From: JAUILH01 sp964230215
GTDB lineage: Bacteria > Bacteroidota > Bacteroidia > Flavobacteriales_D > JAUILH01
DNA: 64,000 nt
NCBI GenBank assembly: GCA_964230215.1
Contig: CAXRGQ010000016.1
Coordinates: forward strand, 124,001-188,000
Reading direction: 5' to 3'
Part shown: positions 17,269-25,900 of the stretch, in pieces
How positions within the stretch are numbered: position 1 is the stretch's first letter
Layout of the letters: each line of letters starts with the position of its first letter
Notes under the pieces: generated by a model
Database searches by the model: none
What the model saw: the letters and a program-made list of their open reading frames with translations, nothing else
What the model was told of the DNA's origin: nothing
Made by a program: the position numbers and the translations under genes

Positions 17269-17642
17269 TGCGATTCTTGATCATCATATCACTTGGTTTA
17301 ATTGCATTAGTAACTAACGATTCCTGCACTAGTGACCATACTATTTCTGTAGAGGAATTCGGGGTTTGCGACACAATTGGATACAGCTATGAGTATGATG
17401 TAATGCCCATTGTGCGGGCGAGTTGCATGACAGGAACGGGGCCTGGAACTGGTTGTCATGATGCCTGGATTACCAGTTACAATAGTCTGAAGACACAAGT
17501 TGATAATGGCACAATATTACGAGAGGTAATCAATGACCGTACAATGCCACCTGCAAACAATCAATTCGGCATAGCTCCATTAACGGAGGCCGAAATTGCT
17601 GTATGGCGTTGCTGGATGCTGATTGGCGCCCCAGAAAACTAG
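17268..17642 (+). CDS. Small cytochrome c-like exported protein with atypical haem motif
   Basis: 124 residues with a signal sequence of lipoprotein type (hydrophobic stretch ending NDSC at residue 20). The body resembles the short c-type cytochrome domain often found in Bacteroidota: YDVMPIVRASC, a later CH, then NDRTMPPANN with the distal Met-Pro-Pro, and the final helix LTEAEIAVWRCWMLIGAPEN. The usual CxxCH is replaced by C-x9-C-H, so covalent haem attachment is doubtful. It starts at the last base of maf, so it is the last gene of the operon. It ends with a CTAG shared with the convergent LytTR gene. Confidence 0.7.
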   Translation: MRFLIIISLGLIALVTNDSCTSDHTISVEEFGVCDTIGYSYEYDVMPIVRASCMTGTGPGTGCHDAWITSYNSLKTQVDNGTILREVINDRTMPPANNQFGIAPLTEAEIAVWRCWMLIGAPEN

Positions 17643-18391
17643 GAGAATCTCTCTACGAACTCTTTCTTCTTACTTGGTGACACATCAACAGAGGATCCGT
17701 CAATCATCTCAACATGACCTCCTTTGCCCTTCTTATAAGCTGTAACATATTCAAGGTTTACAAGATGAGATCGGTGAATGCGCATAAAGCCAAACTCTTC
17801 TAAAATATCTTCATAAAACTTAAGCGTTCTACAAATCATTTTCTTCGATCCATCTCGCAGATAAAAATCTGTGAAATTATCATTGCCCTGACAACGAATG
17901 ATATCTTTTACCTGAACAACTTCAAAGCCATCCATTACTGGTAGCACAACCTTTTTCTGTTGATCACTCACCGTTTTTATATTATCAATTAAGACCTTGG
18001 TATGCAATGCGGGATCTGCATCTTTATCATTCAATCGCTCTTTCACTTTGTCTACTGCCTTTACTAACTCATCTATGTCAACCGGTTTAAGGATATAATA
18101 GGACGCACTATAGTTAATAGCCTTGATTGCATAGTTTGAATAAGCCGTTACAAAAATGGTCTCAAAATTTGGGTTTTCAACCTTTTCAAGTAAATCGAAT
18201 GCATTTCCGAAGGGCATTTCAACATCTAAAAAAACTAGATCTGGCTTCATCTCATTAATCACCTCCACGCCTTGTTTCATATCTGCACCCTGCCCCACTA
18301 CTTCAACACCGTCACAATACTTGTGAATGTAATTCACAAGTGTTTCTCTGCTTATTTCTTCATCTTCTACAACAACTGCTCTTATATTCAT
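17639..18391 (-). CDS. LytTR-family response regulator
   Basis: 250 residues. The N-terminal receiver domain (about 1-125) has the phosphoacceptor Asp 56 in DLVFLDVEMP and the conserved Thr/Lys positions (TAYSNYAI, YILKPVD). The C-terminal LytTR DNA-binding domain (about 145-248) includes FEVVQVKDIIRCQGNDNFT and FMRIHRSHLVNLEYVTAYKK. It binds promoter DNA as a dimer, usually at direct or imperfect repeats, when phosphorylated. The gene starts on the last base of the LytS-type kinase gene, so it is the cognate regulator. Its targets are unknown; the divergent secreted-protein gene at 20727 is an obvious candidate. Confidence 0.93.
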   Translation of the reverse strand: MNIRAVVVEDEEISRETLVNYIHKYCDGVEVVGQGADMKQGVEVINEMKPDLVFLDVEMPFGNAFDLLEKVENPNFETIFVTAYSNYAIKAINYSASYYILKPVDIDELVKAVDKVKERLNDKDADPALHTKVLIDNIKTVSDQQKKVVLPVMDGFEVVQVKDIIRCQGNDNFTDFYLRDGSKKMICRTLKFYEDILEEFGFMRIHRSHLVNLEYVTAYKKGKGGHVEMIDGSSVDVSPSKKKEFVERFS

Positions 18392-20358
18392 TATGCGGCC
18401 TCCTTATTAATGTTATACGGAATTTTAATATTCACACGTGTACCGGCTGAATCGCCATTTTCATGTGTTAAGTCTTCCAATTCAATGTCTAAATTCGTTT
18501 TATGAATATCATTCAATATGCTAATTCTGCCTTCGATATTCTTCATCCCCGTTGACACATTCTCCTTTTGATTACGGGTCTTAAGCTCTTGTGATTTTTG
18601 TCTTCCAATTCCGTCATCTTCAATACACACACTGATATAGGAATTCTCCATTTTAAAGTGAACTTTAAGATGACCGAATTCCTCTTTGTACCTTAAGCCG
18701 TGCCAAATTGCATTCTCAATATACGGCTGTAATAACATTGGTGGAATCTCCACCTCTTCGACCATGATACCATCGTCTACGACGAATTCATAGTCGAACT
18801 TATCCTTAAACCGCAGATGCTCTAGATCTAGATACATCTTTAAGATATCAATCTCACTCGCAAGGGGTACAAGGTCATGCTTGGAGTTCTCCATAACAGC
18901 ACGCATCAACTTTGAGAACTCAGACAGGTATTTATTGGCTGACCTCTCATCATTTCTTGCAATAAAGCTGTTCACCGAATTAAGGGAGTTAAAAATAAAA
19001 TGAGGATTCATCTGTGATCTTAGCGACTTAAGTGCTAGTAACTGATTGGCCCTTTTCTTGTCTTGGGCGCTGCGATAAATCAACCATGTAGACGCCCCTC
19101 CAATTAAGATTAGAGCAAGTAAGCCAAACATGATTAATCTTGATTTTTGATCTTTAGCGTTTTGTTCAATCTTATCTGCACGCCTTCTCTCCTTCATGCT
19201 AGCGTATTCGGCATTGAGATTCTCAGACAACAACTTCTCAGAACGCAATTCAGCTTTTACTTTTTCTAACTCACTTACCTTACTATTGAGCTGTTGAGTG
19301 AGCTTTAAAGACATCAGCTCTTTCTTTGCCTGCACATTCTCAACCGAATCGACCAATTGAAGATAGCGTTTATACTCAACCAAGGCAGAATCGTAGTTGC
19401 CCTGTTGTTCATAGGCTTCAGATAACATGAGGTTAGCATCTGTAAGCGCCTCCAAATCTGCAAGTTCCTTTGAAATCTCCAAGGTCTGTTTAATATAAGG
19501 TATTGCTTCAACCGGATTGTTATCATCAAGCTGATAGCGCGCAATGTTCTTTGCATTATCCAACTCGCCCGACCTATTACCTCTGATTTGGTTCATTTCA
19601 TAAGCCTTCTGCTGCACCTGAATAGCCTCTGGGTTACGCTTATTCATATTGTAATAATTTCCAAGCGAATTACTAGCTTGCTGTGCCACATGCATATCAT
19701 TAACATCTATGGCTTTTTGACTTGATTCATTCCAGTTCTGCACCGCTTGTTCATCGTTGCCCAACTTCTCCTCAACCATGCCCAACCATAGCTTGGTTTG
19801 TGCAATTCCCTTCTCATCTTTGATGGATTCCTGAATCTTCAATGCTTGGTTGAAGTAATTCTTCGCTTTTATCTGGTTATCATTATTATATGAAAGCCTA
19901 CCTAAATTAATTATTGTACTCAATCTGTCCTTTTCATTGCCTGTATTCTCAGCTAATTCAAGGAATAAAATGTAGTAAGTATTTGCTTGTGTATATTCTC
20001 CATTTGCCTCATAAGCAGGACCTATATATTTAAGCGTATTATACTTCCCTTTAGGGTCTACAATTTTCTCAAATAGCTCGTACGATTTATAATAATAATC
20101 CACAGCTAATTGAAATGCATTTAGCTTGTAGTGAATAGCACCCAGGGTATTGTAACAATAAGCTTGTGCGCGCGGGTTTTCTGAATTAATAGCCATTTCC
20201 AGCGCCTCCTGGATGAGGGCACTGGCATTATTGGGGTTATCATTAACCTGTGCATTGGCTTGATTTATCTTCTTAAACACCTCTTCATCCGACTGACTGT
20301 AGAGAGCAGAAGAAAACGCTAGCAAGCAAATTATGTTTAACACTATCAAACGCATCAT
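18391..20358 (-). CDS. TPR-containing LytS-type sensor histidine kinase
   Basis: 655 residues. Order: signal peptide (about 1-22), periplasmic TPR array (about 30-330, repeats such as YCYNTLGAIHYKLNAF and AYEQQGNYDSALVEYKRYL), coiled coil (about 335-400), one membrane helix (about 405-427), then the His_kinase domain with phosphoacceptor His near 451 in RSQMNPHFIFNSLNSVN, and the HATPase with ENAIWHGL, DDGIGRQKS and GTRVNIKI. Such kinases sense through the TPR module, usually with unknown ligands. Two ATGs are adjacent (20358 and 20355); the -7 element TACTTTTG at 20361 is 5 bases from the second, which I favour slightly. Confidence 0.93.
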   Translation of the reverse strand: MMRLIVLNIICLLAFSSALYSQSDEEVFKKINQANAQVNDNPNNASALIQEALEMAINSENPRAQAYCYNTLGAIHYKLNAFQLAVDYYYKSYELFEKIVDPKGKYNTLKYIGPAYEANGEYTQANTYYILFLELAENTGNEKDRLSTIINLGRLSYNNDNQIKAKNYFNQALKIQESIKDEKGIAQTKLWLGMVEEKLGNDEQAVQNWNESSQKAIDVNDMHVAQQASNSLGNYYNMNKRNPEAIQVQQKAYEMNQIRGNRSGELDNAKNIARYQLDDNNPVEAIPYIKQTLEISKELADLEALTDANLMLSEAYEQQGNYDSALVEYKRYLQLVDSVENVQAKKELMSLKLTQQLNSKVSELEKVKAELRSEKLLSENLNAEYASMKERRRADKIEQNAKDQKSRLIMFGLLALILIGGASTWLIYRSAQDKKRANQLLALKSLRSQMNPHFIFNSLNSVNSFIARNDERSANKYLSEFSKLMRAVMENSKHDLVPLASEIDILKMYLDLEHLRFKDKFDYEFVVDDGIMVEEVEIPPMLLQPYIENAIWHGLRYKEEFGHLKVHFKMENSYISVCIEDDGIGRQKSQELKTRNQKENVSTGMKNIEGRISILNDIHKTNLDIELEDLTHENGDSAGTRVNIKIPYNINKEAA

Positions 20359-20360
20359 TG

Positions 20361-20368
20361 CAAAAGTA
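20361..20368 (-). promoter_or_regulatory. -7 promoter element for the kinase-regulator operon
   Basis: TACTTTTG on the minus strand, 2 bases before the first and 5 bases before the second in-frame ATG. Confidence 0.6.
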
Positions 20369-20432
20369 ATCTTTTTAAAGATTCACTCAGAGTCATTTAA
20401 CTAAGTGAAAAGGCATTTTCGCCAAGTAAAAA

Positions 20433-20449
20433 ATCACTGTATCAGTGAT
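20433..20449. promoter_or_regulatory. 17-bp perfect palindrome, possible operator
   Basis: ATCACTG, spacer TAT, CAGTGAT. It lies in the divergent region between the LytS-type kinase and the secreted protein, so a dimeric regulator could act on either promoter. The binding protein is unknown. Confidence 0.45.
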
Positions 20450-20695
20450 ATGCGTTTCGATATACCCAGGAATTTAGTAGAAGTCACATTAAAAGCCTCA
20501 AACCGGTTTATTAGACTGTTTAAACAACACGAAAGAAGAATATTATTCCGTTCAAAACCTAATAAACAGAAGTTTACTCCCCCATCTACAAGGTGCTGTT
20601 TCACATTTTAAACAATAATAAAGGTATCATTTAATCCTCACTAAGTGAAAATACCTCTTCACCCATTTCAACTATTTTATTGGGATTTAGTCATC

Positions 20696-20703
20696 TAAGT
20701 TTG
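20696..20703 (+). promoter_or_regulatory. -7 promoter element for the secreted-protein gene
   Basis: TAAGTTTG ending 23 bases before the ATG at 20727. Confidence 0.6.
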
Positions 20704-20726
20704 TTCTGTATCAAAATTAAAATGAC

Positions 20727-21461
20727 ATGAAAACAACTACAACACTATTTGCTTTTATATTATTTATTTCAAACTCACATGCTCAAAACCTGGAGCAAAG
20801 AGGCGGAAGAGGAGGCAACTTTATTACGAATCAATACAATATTGATAACGTGGGCAACGTGGCTATATTTAACAACTCACCAAATCAGAACAAGGTAAAC
20901 ACCAACGAAATATCTATTCAGCAAATACAAAGCAATGAAGATTGGAACCAAGTACTGGATAATGTTTCTAGAAACGTGGCGAATGATAATGTAGTTCAGG
21001 CTATTGTCGTTCAACAACAAGCTGTGATGTCATCCAGAGGCAAGAGAGGCAATCAAAGAGAGATTATGATTGACAACATTGCGCAAGCTAGAGCTGGTCG
21101 ATCTGGGAATTCTGCAGAAATTAGCCGAGGAAGTCGTGGTTCGATTGCTATATCTAATCCAGAGGAAAATCAGTCCAAAGAGAGCTCTAATCCCGGCAAG
21201 CTAGCATCTATAGAACTACCTACTCCCAAGCCCTTAAATCTTGATTTAGACCTATCATTAGCACGCGATAAAAACAAAATAGATATTGATATCTCAAAAT
21301 TATCTAAAGACAAAGTTGACAATAAGAAAACCAAGCAGGGAGGTATTTATATTGAAAAAAACTACTTTAAAAAGCGCGTTTGGAAACCAATTAAGATCTG
21401 GTTTAAGCGTACATTCAATAAACAGAAAAAGGTTAAAGTGAAACTAGATTGTTTCTTTTAA
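20727..21461 (+). CDS. Secreted Asn/Gln/Gly-rich protein with strongly basic tail
   Basis: 244 residues, unrecognised. A clear signal peptide (1-19, ending SHA) is followed by RGGRGGN and an Asn/Gln-rich region (about 25-95: QYNIDNVGNVAIFNN, NEISIQQIQ). A segment near 115-140 (IAQARAGRSGNSAEISRGS) has the spacing of Gln, Gly, Asn and Ala seen in curlin-type repeats, though too loosely for a call. The region 145-205 is Ser/Asp/Lys-rich, and the last 37 residues are very basic and aromatic (KRVWKPIKIWFKRTF). It has its own promoter and terminator and is divergent from the LytS/LytTR pair. It could be an adhesive fibre subunit or a nucleic-acid- or membrane-binding secreted protein. Confidence 0.72.
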   Translation: MKTTTTLFAFILFISNSHAQNLEQRGGRGGNFITNQYNIDNVGNVAIFNNSPNQNKVNTNEISIQQIQSNEDWNQVLDNVSRNVANDNVVQAIVVQQQAVMSSRGKRGNQREIMIDNIAQARAGRSGNSAEISRGSRGSIAISNPEENQSKESSNPGKLASIELPTPKPLNLDLDLSLARDKNKIDIDISKLSKDKVDNKKTKQGGIYIEKNYFKKRVWKPIKIWFKRTFNKQKKVKVKLDCFF

Positions 21462-21464
21462 ACA

Positions 21465-21493
21465 AAAAGGGCAGCATGTTATGCTGCCCTTTT
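21465..21493 (+). terminator. Terminator after the secreted basic protein
   Basis: Perfect 13-bp stem (21465-21477 and 21481-21493, loop GTT) with A- and T-runs at its ends, so it can act in both directions between convergent genes. Confidence 0.92.
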
Positions 21494-21517
21494 GATAATT
21501 GCTATTTCTCCCCTATC

Positions 21518-21883
21518 CTACAATCGTTCGATTGCGTGATTTTGTTGTTCAGCCAAGGTCCATGAATCTGAACCAATTGTTTCCAACCAGACACTGCCTG
21601 ATTTTCTAAACACTTGCACATGTAAACCACCAATTTTCTCAAAACTTTGCTCCAAATCACTCACTTTAGTGGCCTCATCAAAACTGATGACTGCTTCATC
21701 TTTAGCAAAACCTATACTTTCTAAATCTTCATCTGACGTTATCATTAACTCAGCTCTTGAACCTTCACTTTCGCCATGCGACTTCTTAAAAAATTCAAGT
21801 TTTAACATTGAGAATTTCTCATTGAACGCATTCTTGATTTCGTTCAATCTTGTATTCCTCTTTAACTGTAGTGATTCCATCAT
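21518..21883 (-). CDS. Small conserved-looking protein of unknown function
   Basis: 121 residues, no signal peptide and no membrane segment. The N-terminal half is helical and basic (RNTRLNEIKNAFNEKFSMLKLEFF); the middle has acidic SDEDLESIGF. The C-terminal half reads as beta strands (LHVQVFRKSGSVWLETI) followed by the DSWTLAEQQN block. I recall similar 115-125 residue proteins with an LxVQVFRKSGxxWLxT core in other Bacteroidota but know no function. It is probably cytosolic. It is monocistronic, convergent with the secreted basic protein and separated from it by a bidirectional terminator. Confidence 0.75.
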   Translation of the reverse strand: MMESLQLKRNTRLNEIKNAFNEKFSMLKLEFFKKSHGESEGSRAELMITSDEDLESIGFAKDEAVISFDEATKVSDLEQSFEKIGGLHVQVFRKSGSVWLETIGSDSWTLAEQQNHAIERL

Positions 21884-21982
21884 GTTGTTTTATAGTTTTG
21901 ATTGATGATTTCCAAATATCCTATCCAATACAAGCACTGAAGCTGCAATGAACAAGACAAAACTATAGCTGCCAACAAAAAA

Positions 21983-22011
21983 AAACCATGATGTATGACA
22001 CACCATGGTTT
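21983..22011 (-). terminator. Terminator after the PorP/SprF gene
   Basis: 8-bp stem (21983-21990 and 22004-22011) with a further inner TGT/ACA pairing. Nine As at 21977-21985 give a T9 run in the minus direction. Confidence 0.85.
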
Positions 22012-22035
22012 AAATTTTCATGATAAAAATCAGCT

Positions 22036-22941
22036 TTATATGCTGGACTTAATAACCTTACCTATTGGGATTTGGTATTCGATATACAACTCATGCGTTC
22101 CTTGGCTATAATTCTTGATATTGCTCATTGTAAAGTCGTATGAATAACCTACTACAAATTGATCCCTTTTTATGCCAAGGTTAAAAGCAATTGCATCTTG
22201 ATTTCTAAAGCTCAATCCAGTCCATAAATTATCCTTGTAAAACACACGTGTATTAATGTCAAACTGAACAGGAGCTGCATAAACATACTTAATCAATGCA
22301 GAAGGTTCTAACTTAAAATCACCTCCTAAATCAAAAGTGTAGCCCCCAGACAAGAAGTAGTGTCTCACCTCTTTGTTCTCTTTGTTTATCTCATCACCAA
22401 ACTTAAATTTAGAATGCAGCAATTGCATAATTGAAAGCCCGGCAAAGAAGTTCTCTCCATAATAATACGCCCCGAATGCGGCATCTGGATTGAACGAGCT
22501 CAATTGCGAACCATTCAAGGTATTATCTACCGCATCATTCAAGACAAACTGAGAACCATCTAAGGTATGCCGATTAAGCACAGCAGATAGCCCAAACCCT
22601 AACTTAGATTTATCATTAATCCTGATATGATAAGCATAACTCGCCTGCAATCCCATATTTCTCAATGGACCAGTTATGTCATTACTTAATATCAAACCAA
22701 CGCCCATTTCATCGTTTAACTTTAAGTTTGAAGACAGCATCTGTGTCCTTGGGGCATCTGTAAACCCTGCCCATTGTTGTCTAAATGATGTTGAAATTGG
22801 CATATAATCCAAAGCACCAGCGGCACCCGGATTAATCAAATAATGATTCAACATATACTGACTCTGAAAAGTCAATTGTTGTGCCTTAAGTCCAGCTGAT
22901 AACCCAGCTGCCATCAATATAGATACTACTAACTTTTTCAT
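22036..22941 (-). CDS. PorP/SprF-family type IX secretion outer membrane protein
   Basis: 301 residues. A signal peptide (about 1-20) is followed by LTFQSQYMLNHYLINPGAAG, the hallmark N-terminus of the PorP/SprF family, and a beta-barrel-like body of alternating strands ending in a C-terminal strand. SprF is needed for secretion of the SprB adhesin by the type IX system, and genes of this family usually follow their cognate giant protein. That is the arrangement here: the start is 6 bases after the stop of the adhesin gene. It probably acts in the outer membrane to dock or deliver that adhesin. A strong terminator follows. Confidence 0.95.
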   Translation of the reverse strand: MKKLVVSILMAAGLSAGLKAQQLTFQSQYMLNHYLINPGAAGALDYMPISTSFRQQWAGFTDAPRTQMLSSNLKLNDEMGVGLILSNDITGPLRNMGLQASYAYHIRINDKSKLGFGLSAVLNRHTLDGSQFVLNDAVDNTLNGSQLSSFNPDAAFGAYYYGENFFAGLSIMQLLHSKFKFGDEINKENKEVRHYFLSGGYTFDLGGDFKLEPSALIKYVYAAPVQFDINTRVFYKDNLWTGLSFRNQDAIAFNLGIKRDQFVVGYSYDFTMSNIKNYSQGTHELYIEYQIPIGKVIKSSI

Positions 22942-22947
22942 ATCCTT

Positions 22948-25900
22948 TTATCTTAAAATAGTTAACGACCCTGTATAAACTTCATCTTCTGAGATACTTA
23001 CTACAAAATAGTAGACACCAGCTGGAAGATTTTTATCTTGGTACGTTCCGTCCCAATCATTCTGATAACTGTTGGACGAGAACAATATACTTCCCCATCT
23101 ATTATAAATCTCTACAACTGCATCCGGGTGAATATCTAATCCCTGAATAACCCATACATCATTACTTCCATCTCCATTAGGGGAAATGGCTGTTGGAATA
23201 ACAATGCAATCCAAATTATCCGTAAGAATCTCAATTGTCTCATTCACTGTACAATTATTAGTATCAGTGATAGAAACCGTATAGATATTTGCCGTTAAGC
23301 CATCAATAAAGTTTGATGTATCTCCAGTTGACCACAGATAAGTTATGTCACCGTTTCCACCATCGACCATTAATACAATAGATCCATCAGACTTATCGGT
23401 ACATGATTCATGCACAACGTCAACATCAACAAACATTGAATCTGAAGCAGCCACGGTAGCAGAATCTTCGATTACACATCCATTTGCATCAGCAACCTCA
23501 ACCGAGTAAGTACCCGCAGCAAGGTCGTCAGCATTTAAATTGGTCTGACTTGCAGGGTCATTCCAACTATAACTATATGGCTGAACTCCCCCATTTACGT
23601 TAGCAACAATATCTCCATTATATAATCCACATGTTGTTGAATTCGCTGACAGTGTTAACGATAGTAGATCTGGTTCATTCACCAGAATAGTAGCATTCAC
23701 CTGACATCCATTATCATCGGTTATAACGACATCATATGAACCAGCCGATAGTCCAGTAAACAAACTGGACGATTGCGATGATGCACCTCCATCAATGCTA
23801 TATAAAATAGGTGCAGTTCCTCCTGAAACGAATAAATCAATACTTCCATCCATACTTGAATTACACGTTAGGTCAACTACGGTAGTGGAGTCTATTGATG
23901 GTCCATTAATAGAATTCACTTGCTCACTAATAATAAGTTGACAACCGTTTCCATCTTCTATCACAATAGTATACGTACCTGACGCTAGACCAGTAAAACT
24001 TCCTGATGTTTGCATAGCCCCACCATTAATACTATACATAAATGAACCATCTCCTCCGCTTGCAACCACATCTATAGAACCATCACTGTTTCCACATGTC
24101 GCATCAACAATTGTCGATGAATTTGTAATTGCCGCTGGCTCTATTAAGCTTATAACAACTGAATTCTGACATCCACTTGCATCTTCAATAAGAACTGTGT
24201 ACGATCCATCTGACAGACCCATAAACACATTACTTGATTGTAGAGCTCCACCATTAATACTGTATTGAATTGGTGCATTTCCGCCACTCGCTAAAACTTC
24301 TATACTTCCGTCTGAACTTCCATTACAGCTCGGATTGATATCGTTAGTAGAAGTTATCGTCGCCCCACCGGTACTATTCACATTTTCTGTAGCACTAGTT
24401 TGACATCCATTTGCGTCCTCTACTAAAACTGAGTAGGAACCTGATACCAGTCCTGTGAAAGATCCTGACGATTGCAGAGCCCCGCCATTAATACTATACT
24501 GATATGGTGCTGTTCCTCCAGAACCTGTGATCGTTAAAGTACCATCAGCAGCTCCACAGTTTTCATCAGTTGCACTTGCAGAGTACGATACTGCTGTTGG
24601 CTCACCTAAAGTCACGTTTACAGAAGATTGACAACCACCAGCGTCTTCTACAAGTAAAGTGTAGATACCAGCTGACAGTCCACTAAACACGTTGGAGCCC
24701 TGTAAGGTTCCTCCATTGATACTGAATTGTAAGGGAGCAGTGCCGCCTGTAGCGTTCACCGTAATTGATCCATCGTTTCCTCCGTTACATGATGGGTCTA
24801 TATCTGTAGTAGATGTAATTGTAGCACCACCAGAAGAATTCACTGTTTCAGAACCATTTGCTTGACAGCCGTTCGCATCTTCAACCAGTATTGTGTAAGC
24901 ACCTGCACCTAGTCCTGTAAAACTGCCAGAACTTTGCAGCGTACCACCATTAATGCTGAACATATATGGACCAGTTCCCCCTGCACCTGTAATTGTAATT
25001 GAACCATCATTTAACCCACATGAAGCATCAACCACATTTGCCGTGTATGACACAGCCAATGGATCTGTTAGTGTAACACTAGCCGTAGTTTGACAGCCGG
25101 CAGCATCCTCAACCAAAATAGAATATGTCCCTGCCGATAATCCAGTAAATGAATTTCCAGTCTGCAGTGCACCTCCATTGATACTGTATTGCAGTGGAGC
25201 AGTTCCTCCAGTTGCATTAACCGTAATCGAACCATCTGCACTACCATTACATAATGGATCTACATCCGTTGTTGACGAAATGCCTGCGCCACCTGTTGAA
25301 TTAACACTTTCTGAGCCTGTAGCTTGACATCCATTAGCATCTTCAACTAAAACAGTATATGACCCTGCCGCTAAACCTGTGAAACTTCCAGAGCCCTGAA
25401 GTGTTCCCCCATTTATGCTATACATATATGGACCAACGCCTCCACTTCCTGTGATTGTAAGCGTACCATTAGACACTGTACACCCAGCATCCGTTGAAAC
25501 TGCTGAATATGTCACCGCACTCGGCTCGGTCAACGTTACACTTGTTGTTGATTGACACCCATTGACGTCTTCTACTAAGATTGTATATGTACCATCAGAC
25601 AAGCCAGAAAACGAATTCCCAGACTGTAGAGTTCCTCCATTAATGCTATACTGCAGAGGAGCAGTACCGCCTGATGCATTCACCGTTATCGTTCCGTTAG
25701 AATCACCATTACACAATGGGTCCACATCTGTTGTAGAACTAATAGAAGGACCAGTAGTTGCTCCAACAGTAACACTTCCTGTCGCTTGACAACCATTCGC
25801 GTCTTCAACCAACACGGTGTAAGATCCTGCCACTAAACCAGTGAAATTCCCAGAAGCTTGAAACGCACTCCCATTTATTGAGTATTGATACCCTGGAGTA

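Larger units (their letters stand above)
20359..20726. other. Divergent intergenic region between kinase and secreted protein
   Basis: 368 bases without a credible gene. It holds the kinase -7 element (20361-20368), a CTAAGTGAAAA box at 20401-20410 region that recurs at 20641, a perfect 17-bp palindrome at 20433-20449, and the -7 element of the secreted-protein gene (20696-20703). A 68-codon GTG-initiated frame at 20405-20611 has no signs of being coding. Confidence 0.6.

Noticed and set aside
20405..20611. 68-codon open frame starting with GTG between the kinase and the secreted protein
   Set aside because: It has no signal, no family resemblance and a rich mix of Arg, Cys and Phe typical of noncoding frames, and it overlaps the palindrome and repeat boxes.
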